Shown: in pieces, positions 1 to 8,152 of the stretch
How positions within the stretch are numbered: the stretch's first letter is position 1
Layout of the letters: the number at the start of each line of letters is the position of its first letter
Source of the DNA: BA4 sp044376575
GTDB lineage: Bacteria > Bacteroidota > Bacteroidia > CAIKAF01
DNA length: 64,000 nucleotides
Assembly (NCBI GenBank): GCA_044376575.1
Contig: JBILKR010000012.1
Location: 1 to 64,000 of the forward strand
Direction: 5' to 3'
Notes under the pieces: model-generated
Databases searched by the model: none
What the model was told of the DNA's origin: nothing
What the model saw: the letters and a program-made list of their open reading frames with translations, nothing else
Translations under genes and position numbers: made by a program

Positions 1-1
1 C

Positions 2-3000
2 AGCACGACGATTACCTACACGGTAACGGATGCTAACGGATGTGTAAGCTCAGTAAATACAACAGTAACAGTAGATCCATTGCCATTAGTACAGTCTATC
101 ACAGGATTAACTACAATTTGTGCGGGTTCAACAACGGTATTGGCGAGTGCAACTACTGGTGGAGTGTGGTCATCTAATAATCCATCCATTGCTACAGTTG
201 ATCCTGTAACCGGTTTAGTAACAGGAGTTTCGTCGGGAGGCGTTACCATTACTTATACAGTAACTGTAAATGGATGTTCTTCGGTTGTTCAGGCATACGT
301 TATTGTGAATGGTCTTCCAGTTTTATCAGCTATTGCAGGTACAACAACATTATGTGAAGGCTCAATATCAACGTTGACCAATACAACAGCAGGAGGAGTA
401 TGGACCAGCAGTAACGCAGCAGTAGCTACGGTGAACTCGATCACGGGAGTAGTAACGGGAGTAACAGCAGGAACAAGCACGATTACGTATACATATACGA
501 ATGCGAACGGCTGTACCAGCTCAGTAACAGCAACAGTAACGATCAATGCGTTACCGGTAGTAGCCCCAATCACAGGTATAACTTCTGTTTGTGTTGCATC
601 TACGACTACACTATCTAGTTCAACTACGGGTGGTGTATGGAGCTCATCGAATACGGCAATAGCAACAGTTAACTCAGGAACAGGAGTAGTGACAGGAGTA
701 GCAGCTGGAAATACGATAATTTCATATACAGTGATAAGCCCTAGTGGATGCTCTGCTACAGTTTCAACAACTGTAACTATTAATCCACTTCCGTCTATCC
801 CATCTATCATTGGAACCTCATCTGTTTGTGTAGGTTCAAATACAACGTTAAGCAGCAATCAGCCAGGAGGTACATGGATATCTGCTGATCCATCAATAGC
901 ATCAGTTAATCCAACAAATGGAGTAATAAACGGTGTGTCTGTAGGAAGTACGACAATTACATATAGTGTTTCAGTTACAGGTTGTGCAACACTAGTACAA
1001 AATCAAATACCAGTTAATATCTATGCATTACCTGTTCTTTCTTCAATAGGAGGAACAACTACAGCTTGTGTAGGATTAATCACTACATTAACAAATAGTA
1101 CGGCAGGAGGAGTTTGGTCATCTAGTGATCCCTCTATAGCTGCTATAAACTCGATTACTGGAGTGGTAACAGGAGTATCGGCAGGAACAAGCACGATTAC
1201 GTATACATATACGAATGCGAACGGATGTACCAGCTCAGTAACAACAACAGTAACGATCAATGCGTTACCGGTCGTAGCTGCAATCACAGGAACAACATCA
1301 GTTTGTGAGGGTTCTACAACACCATTAACAAGTGTAACACCTGGTGGTGTTTGGAGCTCATCAAATAATGCGATAGCCACGGTGAACTCAAGTACAGGTG
1401 TAGTAACAGGAGTTTCAGCAGGTATTGTTGCAATAAGTTATTCAGTAACTAATTTCAATGGTTGTGTTAATACAGTAACGACTTCTTTAACGGTTAATCC
1501 GTTACCTGTATCTCCCAATATTTTAGGAGTTCTATCTGTTTGTGTTAGTGCTAATACCTCATTGAGTAGTAATCAGCCAGGAGGAACTTGGTCATCAAGC
1601 AACTCGTTGATAGCAACAGTTAATCCAACAACAGGTGTAGTAACGGGTGTTGGAGTTGGAAGTGTGATTATAACATATACATTAAACGTAGTAGGTTGTG
1701 CTTCAACTGTGCAGACTCAGGCTACGGTGAACGTAAATGGGTTACCGGTGTTAGCGGCGATAGGCGGAACAACAAATGCATGTATCGGTTCAACAACCAC
1801 GTTGACCAACAGTACAGCAGGAGGAGTGTGGACCAGCAGTAACGCAGCAGTAGCGACGGTGAACTCAATCACGGGAGTAGTAACGGGAGTATCGGCAGGA
1901 ACAAGCACGATTACCTATACATATACGAATGCGAACGGCTGTACCAGCTCAGTAACAACAACAGTAACGATCAATGCGTTACCGGTAGTAGCCGCGATCA
2001 CAGGTACCACATCGGTGTGCGTTGGTAATACGACAACACTGGCAAGTACCACATCGGGTGGAGTATGGACAAGTTCCAATACAGCCACAGCGGCGGTGAA
2101 CCCAACTACTGGAGTAGTAACAGGCGTTGATGCAGGTAATGCAGTAATTACTTATACTGTTACAAATGCAAGTGGTTGTACAAACAGCAGCAGTACTATA
2201 GTTACTATAAATCCATTACCGCAAGTTCAGTCTATCACTGGATTGACTACAATTTGTGCAGGCTCAACTATAATTCTTGCAAGTGCAACGAATGGAGGCA
2301 CCTGGTCATCCAGTGATCCGGCCATTGCTACAGTCAACTCTGCTACGGGTGAGGTAACCGGTATTGCTGGAGGTGTTGTAACTATAAATTATACAGTAAC
2401 AAATGTCAATTTATGTTCTTCTACAGTAAGTGCAAGTGTACTTGTAAATACATTGCCGGTATTACCTGTAATCACAGCTAATGGGTCTACATTGATTTGT
2501 CCTAATACTACCGTTGATTTATCTGTTCCGGCGGTTTATTCTTCTTACTCGTGGAATAACGGAATGACAACTCCTACAATTACAGTAGGAACTCCGGGCT
2601 CATATTTTGTAACAGTAACAAATGCTGCGGGTTGTTCATCTGTTTCAGCGCCAATAAGTATTAGTGTGGGAGATACAATTAATCCTACAATTGCGGCACC
2701 TGCTGATATTACATTGAATTTAACTAGTGGGTGTTCAGTTTCAGGGATCAATCTTGGTCAGGCAACTACAACAGACAACTGTACTGTAATTACTGTAACC
2801 AATAACGCACCATTTAATTTCGGTTATGGAACGACTGAGGTTACATGGACAGTATATGATGCGTTCGGAAATTCTTCTACTGCAACTCAGTTGGTTACTA
2901 TAGTTGATACTATTGTTCCACAAATCACAGCACCGGTTGATGTGACTGTATCTTCAAATATCAATTGTGAAGCCAGTGGAATATTTATTGGTACCGCAAC

Positions 3001-3715
3001 GGGTACGGATAATTGTGGGTTTGTGATTACAAATAACGCTCCTTCAGTATTCCCATTGGGTACAACTACAGTAACATGGCAGATTACTGACAATGGAGGT
3101 AATACATCTACAGCTAATCAAACGGTAACAGTAGTAGATATTGAAATTCCTTATGTGAATGTAGTTGATGCTACATTATCACTTGGATTAAATGGTGAAG
3201 TAGAATTGACTTTTGAAGATATTGACATCAATTCATCTGATAATTGCGGAATTGATACAGTTATATTTAGTAAGAGTCTGTTTACTTGTCCTGATTTAGG
3301 AGTAAATCCTGTATTTGTAACTTTAATTGACAACAGCGGAAACTCAACCATTGAAAGTGTAAACATTACAATACGAGGCTCAGGTATTGATGAAGACTTT
3401 GATGGTATTGATGATGCATGTGATAGTTCAATTGATACACTTGCCATTGTTATTCCAAGCGGTTACTCACCTAACGGAGATGGTTTCAATGATTTCTTCG
3501 AAATTCTTGGAATTGATTCTTATATAGTGAAAGACCTGAAAGTTTACGATCGATATGGATTACTTGTATTTGAAGATGCCAATTACAATAATACTTGGAA
3601 TGGAAATTATCTAAATACAAATACTCCATTACCTGATGCAACATATTATTATGTATTGTTATTGGATAACAATAGGGTTGAAGTAGGATATGTATACATT
3701 AACAGGGTCAAATAG
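2..3715 (+). CDS. Giant Ig-like repeat adhesin with T9SS type B C-terminal sorting domain (5' end outside window)
   Basis: This is the C-terminal 1237 residues of a secreted surface protein. The reading frame is open from base 2, so the gene begins before the window, and an internal TTG at 80 is not a start. In order: at least ten BIG2-type Ig-like modules of 78-80 residues, each with a GGVW-SS-N core, a VTGV motif and a Y(T)VT-GC strand (bases 80 to about 2450). Next come one more Ig-like module, two HYR modules (each ending in a DNxG-GNxST-type segment), an acidic DEDFDGIDDACD calcium-type motif, and a C-terminal domain starting SGYSPNGDGFNDFF. That last domain is the gliding-motility-associated (CHU_C, type B) sorting signal that sends proteins through the type IX system to the cell surface. 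A PorP/SprF gene follows 19 bp later, as is usual for type B substrates. Likely role: adhesion or gliding; the ligand is unknown. Confidence 0.9.
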   Translation, partial: STTITYTVTDANGCVSSVNTTVTVDPLPLVQSITGLTTICAGSTTVLASATTGGVWSSNNPSIATVDPVTGLVTGVSSGGVTITYTVTVNGCSSVVQAYVIVNGLPVLSAIAGTTTLCEGSISTLTNTTAGGVWTSSNAAVATVNSITGVVTGVTAGTSTITYTYTNANGCTSSVTATVTINALPVVAPITGITSVCVASTTTLSSSTTGGVWSSSNTAIATVNSGTGVVTGVAAGNTIISYTVISPSGCSATVSTTVTINPLPSIPSIIGTSSVCVGSNTTLSSNQPGGTWISADPSIASVNPTNGVINGVSVGSTTITYSVSVTGCATLVQNQIPVNIYALPVLSSIGGTTTACVGLITTLTNSTAGGVWSSSDPSIAAINSITGVVTGVSAGTSTITYTYTNANGCTSSVTTTVTINALPVVAAITGTTSVCEGSTTPLTSVTPGGVWSSSNNAIATVNSSTGVVTGVSAGIVAISYSVTNFNGCVNTVTTSLTVNPLPVSPNILGVLSVCVSANTSLSSNQPGGTWSSSNSLIATVNPTTGVVTGVGVGSVIITYTLNVVGCASTVQTQATVNVNGLPVLAAIGGTTNACIGSTTTLTNSTAGGVWTSSNAAVATVNSITGVVTGVSAGTSTITYTYTNANGCTSSVTTTVTINALPVVAAITGTTSVCVGNTTTLASTTSGGVWTSSNTATAAVNPTTGVVTGVDAGNAVITYTVTNASGCTNSSSTIVTINPLPQVQSITGLTTICAGSTIILASATNGGTWSSSDPAIATVNSATGEVTGIAGGVVTINYTVTNVNLCSSTVSASVLVNTLPVLPVITANGSTLICPNTTVDLSVPAVYSSYSWNNGMTTPTITVGTPGSYFVTVTNAAGCSSVSAPISISVGDTINPTIAAPADITLNLTSGCSVSGINLGQATTTDNCTVITVTNNAPFNFGYGTTEVTWTVYDAFGNSSTATQLVTIVDTIVPQITAPVDVTVSSNINCEASGIFIGTATGTDNCGFVITNNAPSVFPLGTTTVTWQITDNGGNTSTANQTVTVVDIEIPYVNVVDATLSLGLNGEVELTFEDIDINSSDNCGIDTVIFSKSLFTCPDLGVNPVFVTLIDNSGNSTIESVNITIRGSGIDEDFDGIDDACDSSIDTLAIVIPSGYSPNGDGFNDFFEILGIDSYIVKDLKVYDRYGLLVFEDANYNNTWNGNYLNTNTPLPDATYYYVLLLDNNRVEVGYVYINRVK
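314..2215 (+). repeat. Higher-order tandem repeat: 714-bp unit of three Ig modules (A-B-C, A-B-C, A-B)
   Basis: Ig modules start at 314 (A1), 551 (B1), 788 (C1), 1028 (A2), 1742 (A3) and 1979 (B3). The A modules are spaced exactly 714 bp apart, which is 238 codons or three modules. Module types are told apart by their opening residues: LPVLxxI(A/G)G for A, LPVVAxITG for B, and LPxxPxI(I/L)G for C. A fourth type, LPxVQSITG, flanks the block at 80 and again at 2216. The last half of each A module and the start of each B module are nearly identical at DNA level among the three copies, while C modules are more diverged. Confidence 0.9.
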
Positions 3716-3734
3716 AAATAAAATATAAAGAAAA

Positions 3735-4661
3735 ATGAAGGCATATTTTTTAAAGATAATTGCAATATTACTGGTAACGGGTTCAACCTTAGCTACAGCT
3801 CAGGTTGACCCAAGTTACAGGCAGAATCAGTTCAATGCTTTGATGCTTAATCCGGCTCATGCAGGCAGCAATTCATTTTCTGATGTTTCTGTTATGGTTT
3901 TACATCAATGGATGGGAGTACCAGGTGCTCCTAAAACCTATACAGTATCAGGGAATTTTAATATTATTGATAATCTGGGGTTAGGGATATCAGTGCTTGG
4001 AGACGAAACAGGCCCCTTGAACCAGATTCGGGGCGATGTTAATTTAGCTTACCATATTAAATTAGGTAAAAGCTGGAGATTTGGATTAGGGCTGAGGGGA
4101 ACATTGTCTAATACAGTTGTAAAGCTAACAGACTTAACAATTATCAATCCCAATGATCCTTATTTTCAAGGTGATTTAACATCAGGATTAGGATTAAATG
4201 CTGGCTGGGGAGTATTATTATCATCAAAGTGGTTTTATCTTGGAGTCTCTCAACCTAGTGTAGTTGCTGTAAAATTTATAGATAGAGATATGACAAATTT
4301 TGTTCCATCAAATCTTGGATTGATAGCATATACCGGGGCGAATATTAATTTGGGCAAGAAGGTAATTTTTAGACCGAATACAGTAATCAGGTACTTGAAA
4401 AATACACCTTTTAATTTTGACGTTAACACGATCTTTACTTTTGTAAACACGATTGATTTTGGAGTTACCTATCAGCTGAATAGTGGGATTGGTGCAATTT
4501 TAGGTGTTGATATCAAAAAAAGATTCTACATTGGATATTCTTACTCTTATCCTTTAAATTCTTTGAGTAGGGGAACTTTTCAATCACACGAATTAAGTCT
4601 AAGATTTAAATTCAATAATAAGGATACCAAAGCCCAAAGTCCTAGGTTTTTTATGAATTAA
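3735..4661 (+). CDS. PorP/SprF family T9SS outer-membrane protein
   Basis: 308 residues. It has a cleavable signal peptide (about residues 1-22, ending TLATAQ) followed by a beta-barrel-like protein with the family hallmark near the N-terminus: QNQFNALMLNPAHAGS, then HQWMGVPGAPKTY. Members of this family (PorP of Porphyromonas, SprF of Flavobacterium) sit in the outer membrane and are needed to export or anchor T9SS cargo with type B sorting domains. The gene begins 19 bp after the adhesin stop and is followed 13 bp later by an OmpA protein, so the three are almost surely one operon. This copy is probably the dedicated partner of the upstream adhesin. The last residue before the stop is N, not F. 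The family assignment is firm; the pairing is inference from position. Confidence 0.92.
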   Translation: MKAYFLKIIAILLVTGSTLATAQVDPSYRQNQFNALMLNPAHAGSNSFSDVSVMVLHQWMGVPGAPKTYTVSGNFNIIDNLGLGISVLGDETGPLNQIRGDVNLAYHIKLGKSWRFGLGLRGTLSNTVVKLTDLTIINPNDPYFQGDLTSGLGLNAGWGVLLSSKWFYLGVSQPSVVAVKFIDRDMTNFVPSNLGLIAYTGANINLGKKVIFRPNTVIRYLKNTPFNFDVNTIFTFVNTIDFGVTYQLNSGIGAILGVDIKKRFYIGYSYSYPLNSLSRGTFQSHELSLRFKFNNKDTKAQSPRFFMN

Positions 4662-4674
4662 AATATTCTGCAAT

Positions 4675-6666
4675 ATGATTTTTAGGTGTTTTGCGTATGT
4701 GGTTGTCTTTTTATCTCATGCAGTTGTATTTTCCCAACAAGTAATTATTGAACCGGCTTGTTTCAATACAAAAAATGATGATTATGGTTTAAGAAAACTT
4801 CAAGATAAACTTGTTTTTGTATCGGCGCCTAAAATGATGAATCAAAAATCAGGCTTTAGTCTGCCCGGAGAGTATTCTGATTTATTCACTATTGATAGTT
4901 GCAAGCTTAAATCTACTCAATTATTCAGTGAAAGATTTCTTGCAAATGCAGAGTTAAGTTCACGAATGAATGATGGTCCTATATCGGCAACTGATAGCTT
5001 AATTTTTGTAACAATTAATCAGTCAAATCAGGCGATATCCAAATTGGACATCTATTATTCTGTTTTAAGTAAAAAGGGATGGTCTGATTTTATACCATTT
5101 TATCTTAATTCAAGCAAATACAATATAACCCACCCTTATTATGATGATAAGAATAAAGCGCTTTATTTTTGTAGTGATGCCAATGGTAATATGGATATCT
5201 ATGCAATTTCTTTTACTCGCAAAGGGGAAGGAAAAAAAATTGATTTACCAGGTTTAAATTCTCCTGGTAATGAATATTTTCCATTTTATCATGATGGTGC
5301 ATTATATTTTTCATCGGATAGAGAAGGCTCGTTGGGAGGTTTGGATATTTATAAGTATGTAAACGGACAAGTTACAAACCTTGGACAACCTTACAATTCT
5401 GAATTTGATGATTTATCGATGATGTTCATTGGCCAGAATGAAGGTTATTTCTCAACCAACAGACAAAGCAAAGGCATTCATGATGATGTATTTAAGTTTA
5501 CTGTTTTACCGGAAGTTAAAATAAAAAAGGATAGTATTAATGCCGGTAAAAAAGAGCCTGTTGTATTAACAAAATCCGAATTGGAATTACAATTGATAGC
5601 ACTTAATGATTCTCTGAAAAAATCAAGAGCTATGATTTTATCTTTAAATAAAAATAAGGAATTGGTTGCTTTATTTGACCGCGCATATGAAAAAATGGAT
5701 ATTGAAATTCCAGATGACTTCAAATCAATGTCGTTAGATCAATTGAGTAAGTTAAAAGATATAATGAATGCCACCATAAATACTTATTCAAATACAATAA
5801 ATGAAAATACCCAGACTGGAGCAAATAATACAACCGCACAAGGCGGAACGAATGTAAATGGAACTCCGACCGGAGGGAATAATGCAACAGCACAAGGCGG
5901 AACGAATGTACCCGGAACACAAACTGGTAGTAACAATTCAACAGCACAAGGCGGAACGAATGTAACAGGAAAACAAACTGGTAGTAACAATTCAACCGCG
6001 CAGGGTGGAACAAATGTAAATGGAACCCAGACCGGAGGGAATAATGCAACAGCACAAGGCGGAACGAATGTAACAGGAACACAAACTGGTAGTAACAATT
6101 CAACCTCGCAGGGTGGAACAAATGTAACCGGAACCCAGACCGGAGGGAATAATGCAACAGCACAAGGCGGAACGAATGTAACCGGAACACAAACTGGTAG
6201 TAACAATTCAACCGCGCAGGGTGGAACAAATGTAAATGGAACCCAGACCGGAGGAAATAATACAACCGCAATGGGCGGAGTAAATACTAAGACTTCGAAG
6301 ACAGATATTAGTTTGATAAATGAAATAATAAAGACATCTCAGATAGAGCAGGTGAAATTCAAATTCGACTCTTGGACTATTGAAAATGAATTTGAAGAAT
6401 TAATAATGGGAGTAGTAATTATTATGAAAACGGATAAAAATATTAAAATAAGGTTAGAAGGACATACTGATAATGTTGGTAAAAAAGATTATAATTTAAA
6501 TTTGTCTAAATACAGAGCTCAATCTGTTAGAGATTTCATTGTTTCTAGAGGTATTGATAAATCAAGGGTTGATGTTTCTTACTTTGGAGCTGAGAAGCCT
6601 ATTGCTGATAATAAAACAGATAAAGGCAGATACTTTAATAGACGTGTAGAAATGATTTTATATTAA
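4675..6666 (+). CDS. OmpA family protein with PD40 repeats and a low-complexity tandem-repeat linker
   Basis: 663 residues. Signal peptide at residues 1-21 (ends VVFSQ). Residues about 100-270 carry WD40-like PD40 blades (LYFCSDANGNMDIYAI, LYFSSDREGSLGGLDIYKY). Residues about 300-375 are helical. Residues 379-540 are nine 18-residue Gly/Asn/Thr repeats. The final 110 residues are an OmpA-type peptidoglycan-binding domain (FKFDSW, then LEGHTDNVGKKDYNLNLSKYR and NRRVEMIL). Likely an outer-membrane or periplasmic protein tethered to the wall by the OmpA domain. This architecture often accompanies PorP/SprF genes and resembles the PorE/SprE-like parts of the T9SS envelope machinery. It is the third gene of the adhesin-PorP operon. 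Exact role is inferred. Confidence 0.88.
   Translation: MIFRCFAYVVVFLSHAVVFSQQVIIEPACFNTKNDDYGLRKLQDKLVFVSAPKMMNQKSGFSLPGEYSDLFTIDSCKLKSTQLFSERFLANAELSSRMNDGPISATDSLIFVTINQSNQAISKLDIYYSVLSKKGWSDFIPFYLNSSKYNITHPYYDDKNKALYFCSDANGNMDIYAISFTRKGEGKKIDLPGLNSPGNEYFPFYHDGALYFSSDREGSLGGLDIYKYVNGQVTNLGQPYNSEFDDLSMMFIGQNEGYFSTNRQSKGIHDDVFKFTVLPEVKIKKDSINAGKKEPVVLTKSELELQLIALNDSLKKSRAMILSLNKNKELVALFDRAYEKMDIEIPDDFKSMSLDQLSKLKDIMNATINTYSNTINENTQTGANNTTAQGGTNVNGTPTGGNNATAQGGTNVPGTQTGSNNSTAQGGTNVTGKQTGSNNSTAQGGTNVNGTQTGGNNATAQGGTNVTGTQTGSNNSTSQGGTNVTGTQTGGNNATAQGGTNVTGTQTGSNNSTAQGGTNVNGTQTGGNNTTAMGGVNTKTSKTDISLINEIIKTSQIEQVKFKFDSWTIENEFEELIMGVVIIMKTDKNIKIRLEGHTDNVGKKDYNLNLSKYRAQSVRDFIVSRGIDKSRVDVSYFGAEKPIADNKTDKGRYFNRRVEMILY
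5809..6294 (+). repeat. 54-bp coding tandem repeat, nine copies
   Basis: Nine in-frame 54-bp units encode the 18-residue consensus TQTG(G/S)NN(A/S)TAQGGTNV(T/N)G. From the second unit on, units with GGNNATAQ and units with GSNNSTAQ largely alternate, giving a partial 108-bp higher-order period. The last unit (AMGGVNTKT) is degenerate. The array links the N-terminal PD40 region to the OmpA domain and is a likely site of copy-number variation. Confidence 0.93.
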
Positions 6667-6899
6667 AATAATCAGGTTTAATTATTTTCTTATCTCAATT
6701 AATATTTTATCAATAATTTAAACATCAACAAAACCTCTATCAAATTTTCTTAATTCCAGCTGCTCCGAATAAAATGATATTACAAAATAATCTGGATTAC
6801 TTGAAATTTAAATATTAAAATTGAATGATTTTATTCAGCGCTAATACATCCCTTTTAACACAATCTTTTTTCTATAATCGTTGCGTCAGCTCCACCCAG

Positions 6900-6941
6900 T
6901 TGGACAACTCGAGTTTCGGCAAGAGTTGTCCAATTTTTTTT
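6900..6941 (+). terminator. Rho-independent terminator
   Basis: Perfect 11-bp stem TTGGACAACTC (6900-6910) with GAGTTGTCCAA (6923-6933), a 12-nt loop, then eight T residues. It lies 233 bp after the OmpA gene stop, unusually far for an operon terminator. Confidence 0.9.
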
Positions 6942-7164
6942 GCTTTGTAACCCCTGTCAATTAAGAGCATTCGAAGAACGATTGAATTTAAGTAGGGAGT
7001 TCAAATTTTAATTTCAAAAAATTCAAATAGTTTTTTCTTATCTGGTCTTAAACTCCATTTATTTACAGATGATAATTTACGTTATATCGGTTCATCTATT
7101 AAGGAGTTGGTGTATTTAATAATTAATGCTACCGCAGATTTTTCTTAAACCTACTGGATTTACT

Positions 7165-7172
7165 TAAATTTG
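7165..7172 (+). promoter_or_regulatory. Bacteroidota -7 promoter element for the RCK protein gene
   Basis: TAAATTTG fits the TAnnTTTG consensus of the Bacteroidota primary sigma factor. It lies 18 bp before the ATG at 7191. Its final TTG looks like an alternative start codon in frame with the gene, but is better read as the promoter. No good -33 TTG is visible. Confidence 0.6.
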
Positions 7173-7190
7173 TGGATAAATAATTTAACG

Positions 7191-7886
7191 ATGAGCTCAT
7201 CAAGATTTGCAGTTATCGGTTTAGGACAGTTCGGATCTTCTATTGCCAGGCAGTTGTCAAGCAGGGGAGCAGAGGTGCTGGCCATTGATAATTCAGAAGA
7301 TCACATAGAAGCCGTTTCCGGTGAGGTGGCATACGGCGTAACGATGGATGCGACGGATATGAAAGCCCTTCGATCACAAAATATTCAGGATATGGATGCC
7401 GTGATTGTTGCCATCGGTGAGGATTTCGATGCCTTATTGTTGTGTGTGGTTTTGTGTATGGAACTCGAAGTAAAAAGAATTATAGCCAGGGCAGAAGGTC
7501 GCCATCAACGTATGATTCTTGAAAAAATTGGGGTGAAAGAAATTCTCTCTCCTGAAGATGAAATCGGAAAATTGATTGCAGAAAAACTTATCAATCCAAG
7601 TATTATCTCTTGTATCTCACTGCCCGATGATCATGAGATTGTAGAGATTTTAACGCCTAAAGGAATTGCCAACAGAACACTGGATGATATCAGTTTGCGT
7701 AACAAGTATAAACTCAACCTGATTACAATCAAGAGAAAATTTGAAGAGGAACAAAATGGCGATATAATAACTAATGATCACATCATCGGAGTGCCTTCTT
7801 CTGATACAGTGGTAAGACCTGACGATACCATCATCGTTTTCGGAAAAATCAAGGACATTCAGCGTTTTGTTGAAATTAATCAGTAA
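7191..7886 (+). CDS. TrkA/KtrA-type potassium uptake regulatory protein (RCK_N and RCK_C)
   Basis: 231 residues from ATG 7191; an in-frame TTG seven codons upstream belongs to the promoter element. The N-terminal Rossmann RCK_N domain (about 1-125) opens with FAVIGLGQFGSSIARQL, the nucleotide-binding glycine loop, followed by an acidic residue after the second strand (LAIDNSEDHIE). It continues through a conserved ARAEGRHQ segment. The C-terminal RCK_C/TrkA_C domain spans about 140-228. Such proteins form octameric rings that bind ATP/ADP, NAD(H) or cyclic-di-AMP and gate a membrane K+ channel (KtrB/TrkH). No channel subunit is next door, so the partner must be encoded elsewhere. It seems to be a single-gene unit with its own promoter. 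Family is firm; KtrA versus KtrC is not resolved. Confidence 0.88.
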   Translation: MSSSRFAVIGLGQFGSSIARQLSSRGAEVLAIDNSEDHIEAVSGEVAYGVTMDATDMKALRSQNIQDMDAVIVAIGEDFDALLLCVVLCMELEVKRIIARAEGRHQRMILEKIGVKEILSPEDEIGKLIAEKLINPSIISCISLPDDHEIVEILTPKGIANRTLDDISLRNKYKLNLITIKRKFEEEQNGDIITNDHIIGVPSSDTVVRPDDTIIVFGKIKDIQRFVEINQ

Positions 7887-8069
7887 TTAGTTATACTATA
7901 AACTTGTAAGCCTTCATTTGTGAGCAGTTAGCAATAAAAATCTCTCCTTGCTATCTTCTTACAATTTCTCCGTTACTATTCAAATTTTATTATTCCCTTT
8001 AAGTCTCTTTTATTGCAACCCTACTCATTATCTGAATCTTACTTCAATCTATACTTTCATGTATGGTAT

Positions 8070-8103
8070 TTGTTTTATATCAAGTCCGAATTCCTTAAAT
8101 TTG
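8070..8103 (+). promoter_or_regulatory. Promoter of the M43 protease gene
   Basis: TAAATTTG at 8096-8103 with TTG at 8070-8072 upstream (23-nt spacer, at the long end of the usual range). A transcript would begin near 8110 and have a leader of about 40 nt before the ATG at 8153. Confidence 0.5.
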
Positions 8104-8152
8104 TACTTAATGAACAAGAATAGTATAAGTTTGATTATATAATAAAAGAAAA

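Larger units (their letters stand above)
6667..7190. other. Intergenic stretch of about 520 bp with a terminator and one promoter element
   Basis: No convincing gene is present. The stretch contains a strong Rho-independent terminator at 6900-6941 and a TAAATTTG promoter element just before the next gene. One reading frame is open from 6996 to 7148, but it has no credible start and no similarity I recognise. The 230 bp between the OmpA stop and the terminator may be a 3' UTR or may hold a small RNA; I found no clear TAnnTTTG element in it. Confidence 0.6.

Noticed and set aside
314..2450. Regular repeats considered as a CRISPR array.
   Set aside because: The repeats are long, in frame, diverged and protein-coding (Ig modules), with no short identical direct repeats or unique spacers.
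5720..6271. Two long open frames on the minus strand across the OmpA gene repeat.
   Set aside because: They exist only because the 54-bp repeat is a multiple of three, so a frame open in one unit stays open in all. The peptides are repetitive Leu/His/Pro text with no start signal.
6996..7148. Open frame of about 50 codons in the 6.7-7.2 kb intergenic stretch.
   Set aside because: No start codon in a credible place and no recognised similarity; AT-rich chance frame.
7948..8142. 64-codon plus-strand ORF before the M43 protease gene.
   Set aside because: Low-complexity, no similarity, and its 3' half contains the protease promoter (TAAATTTG at 8096-8103).
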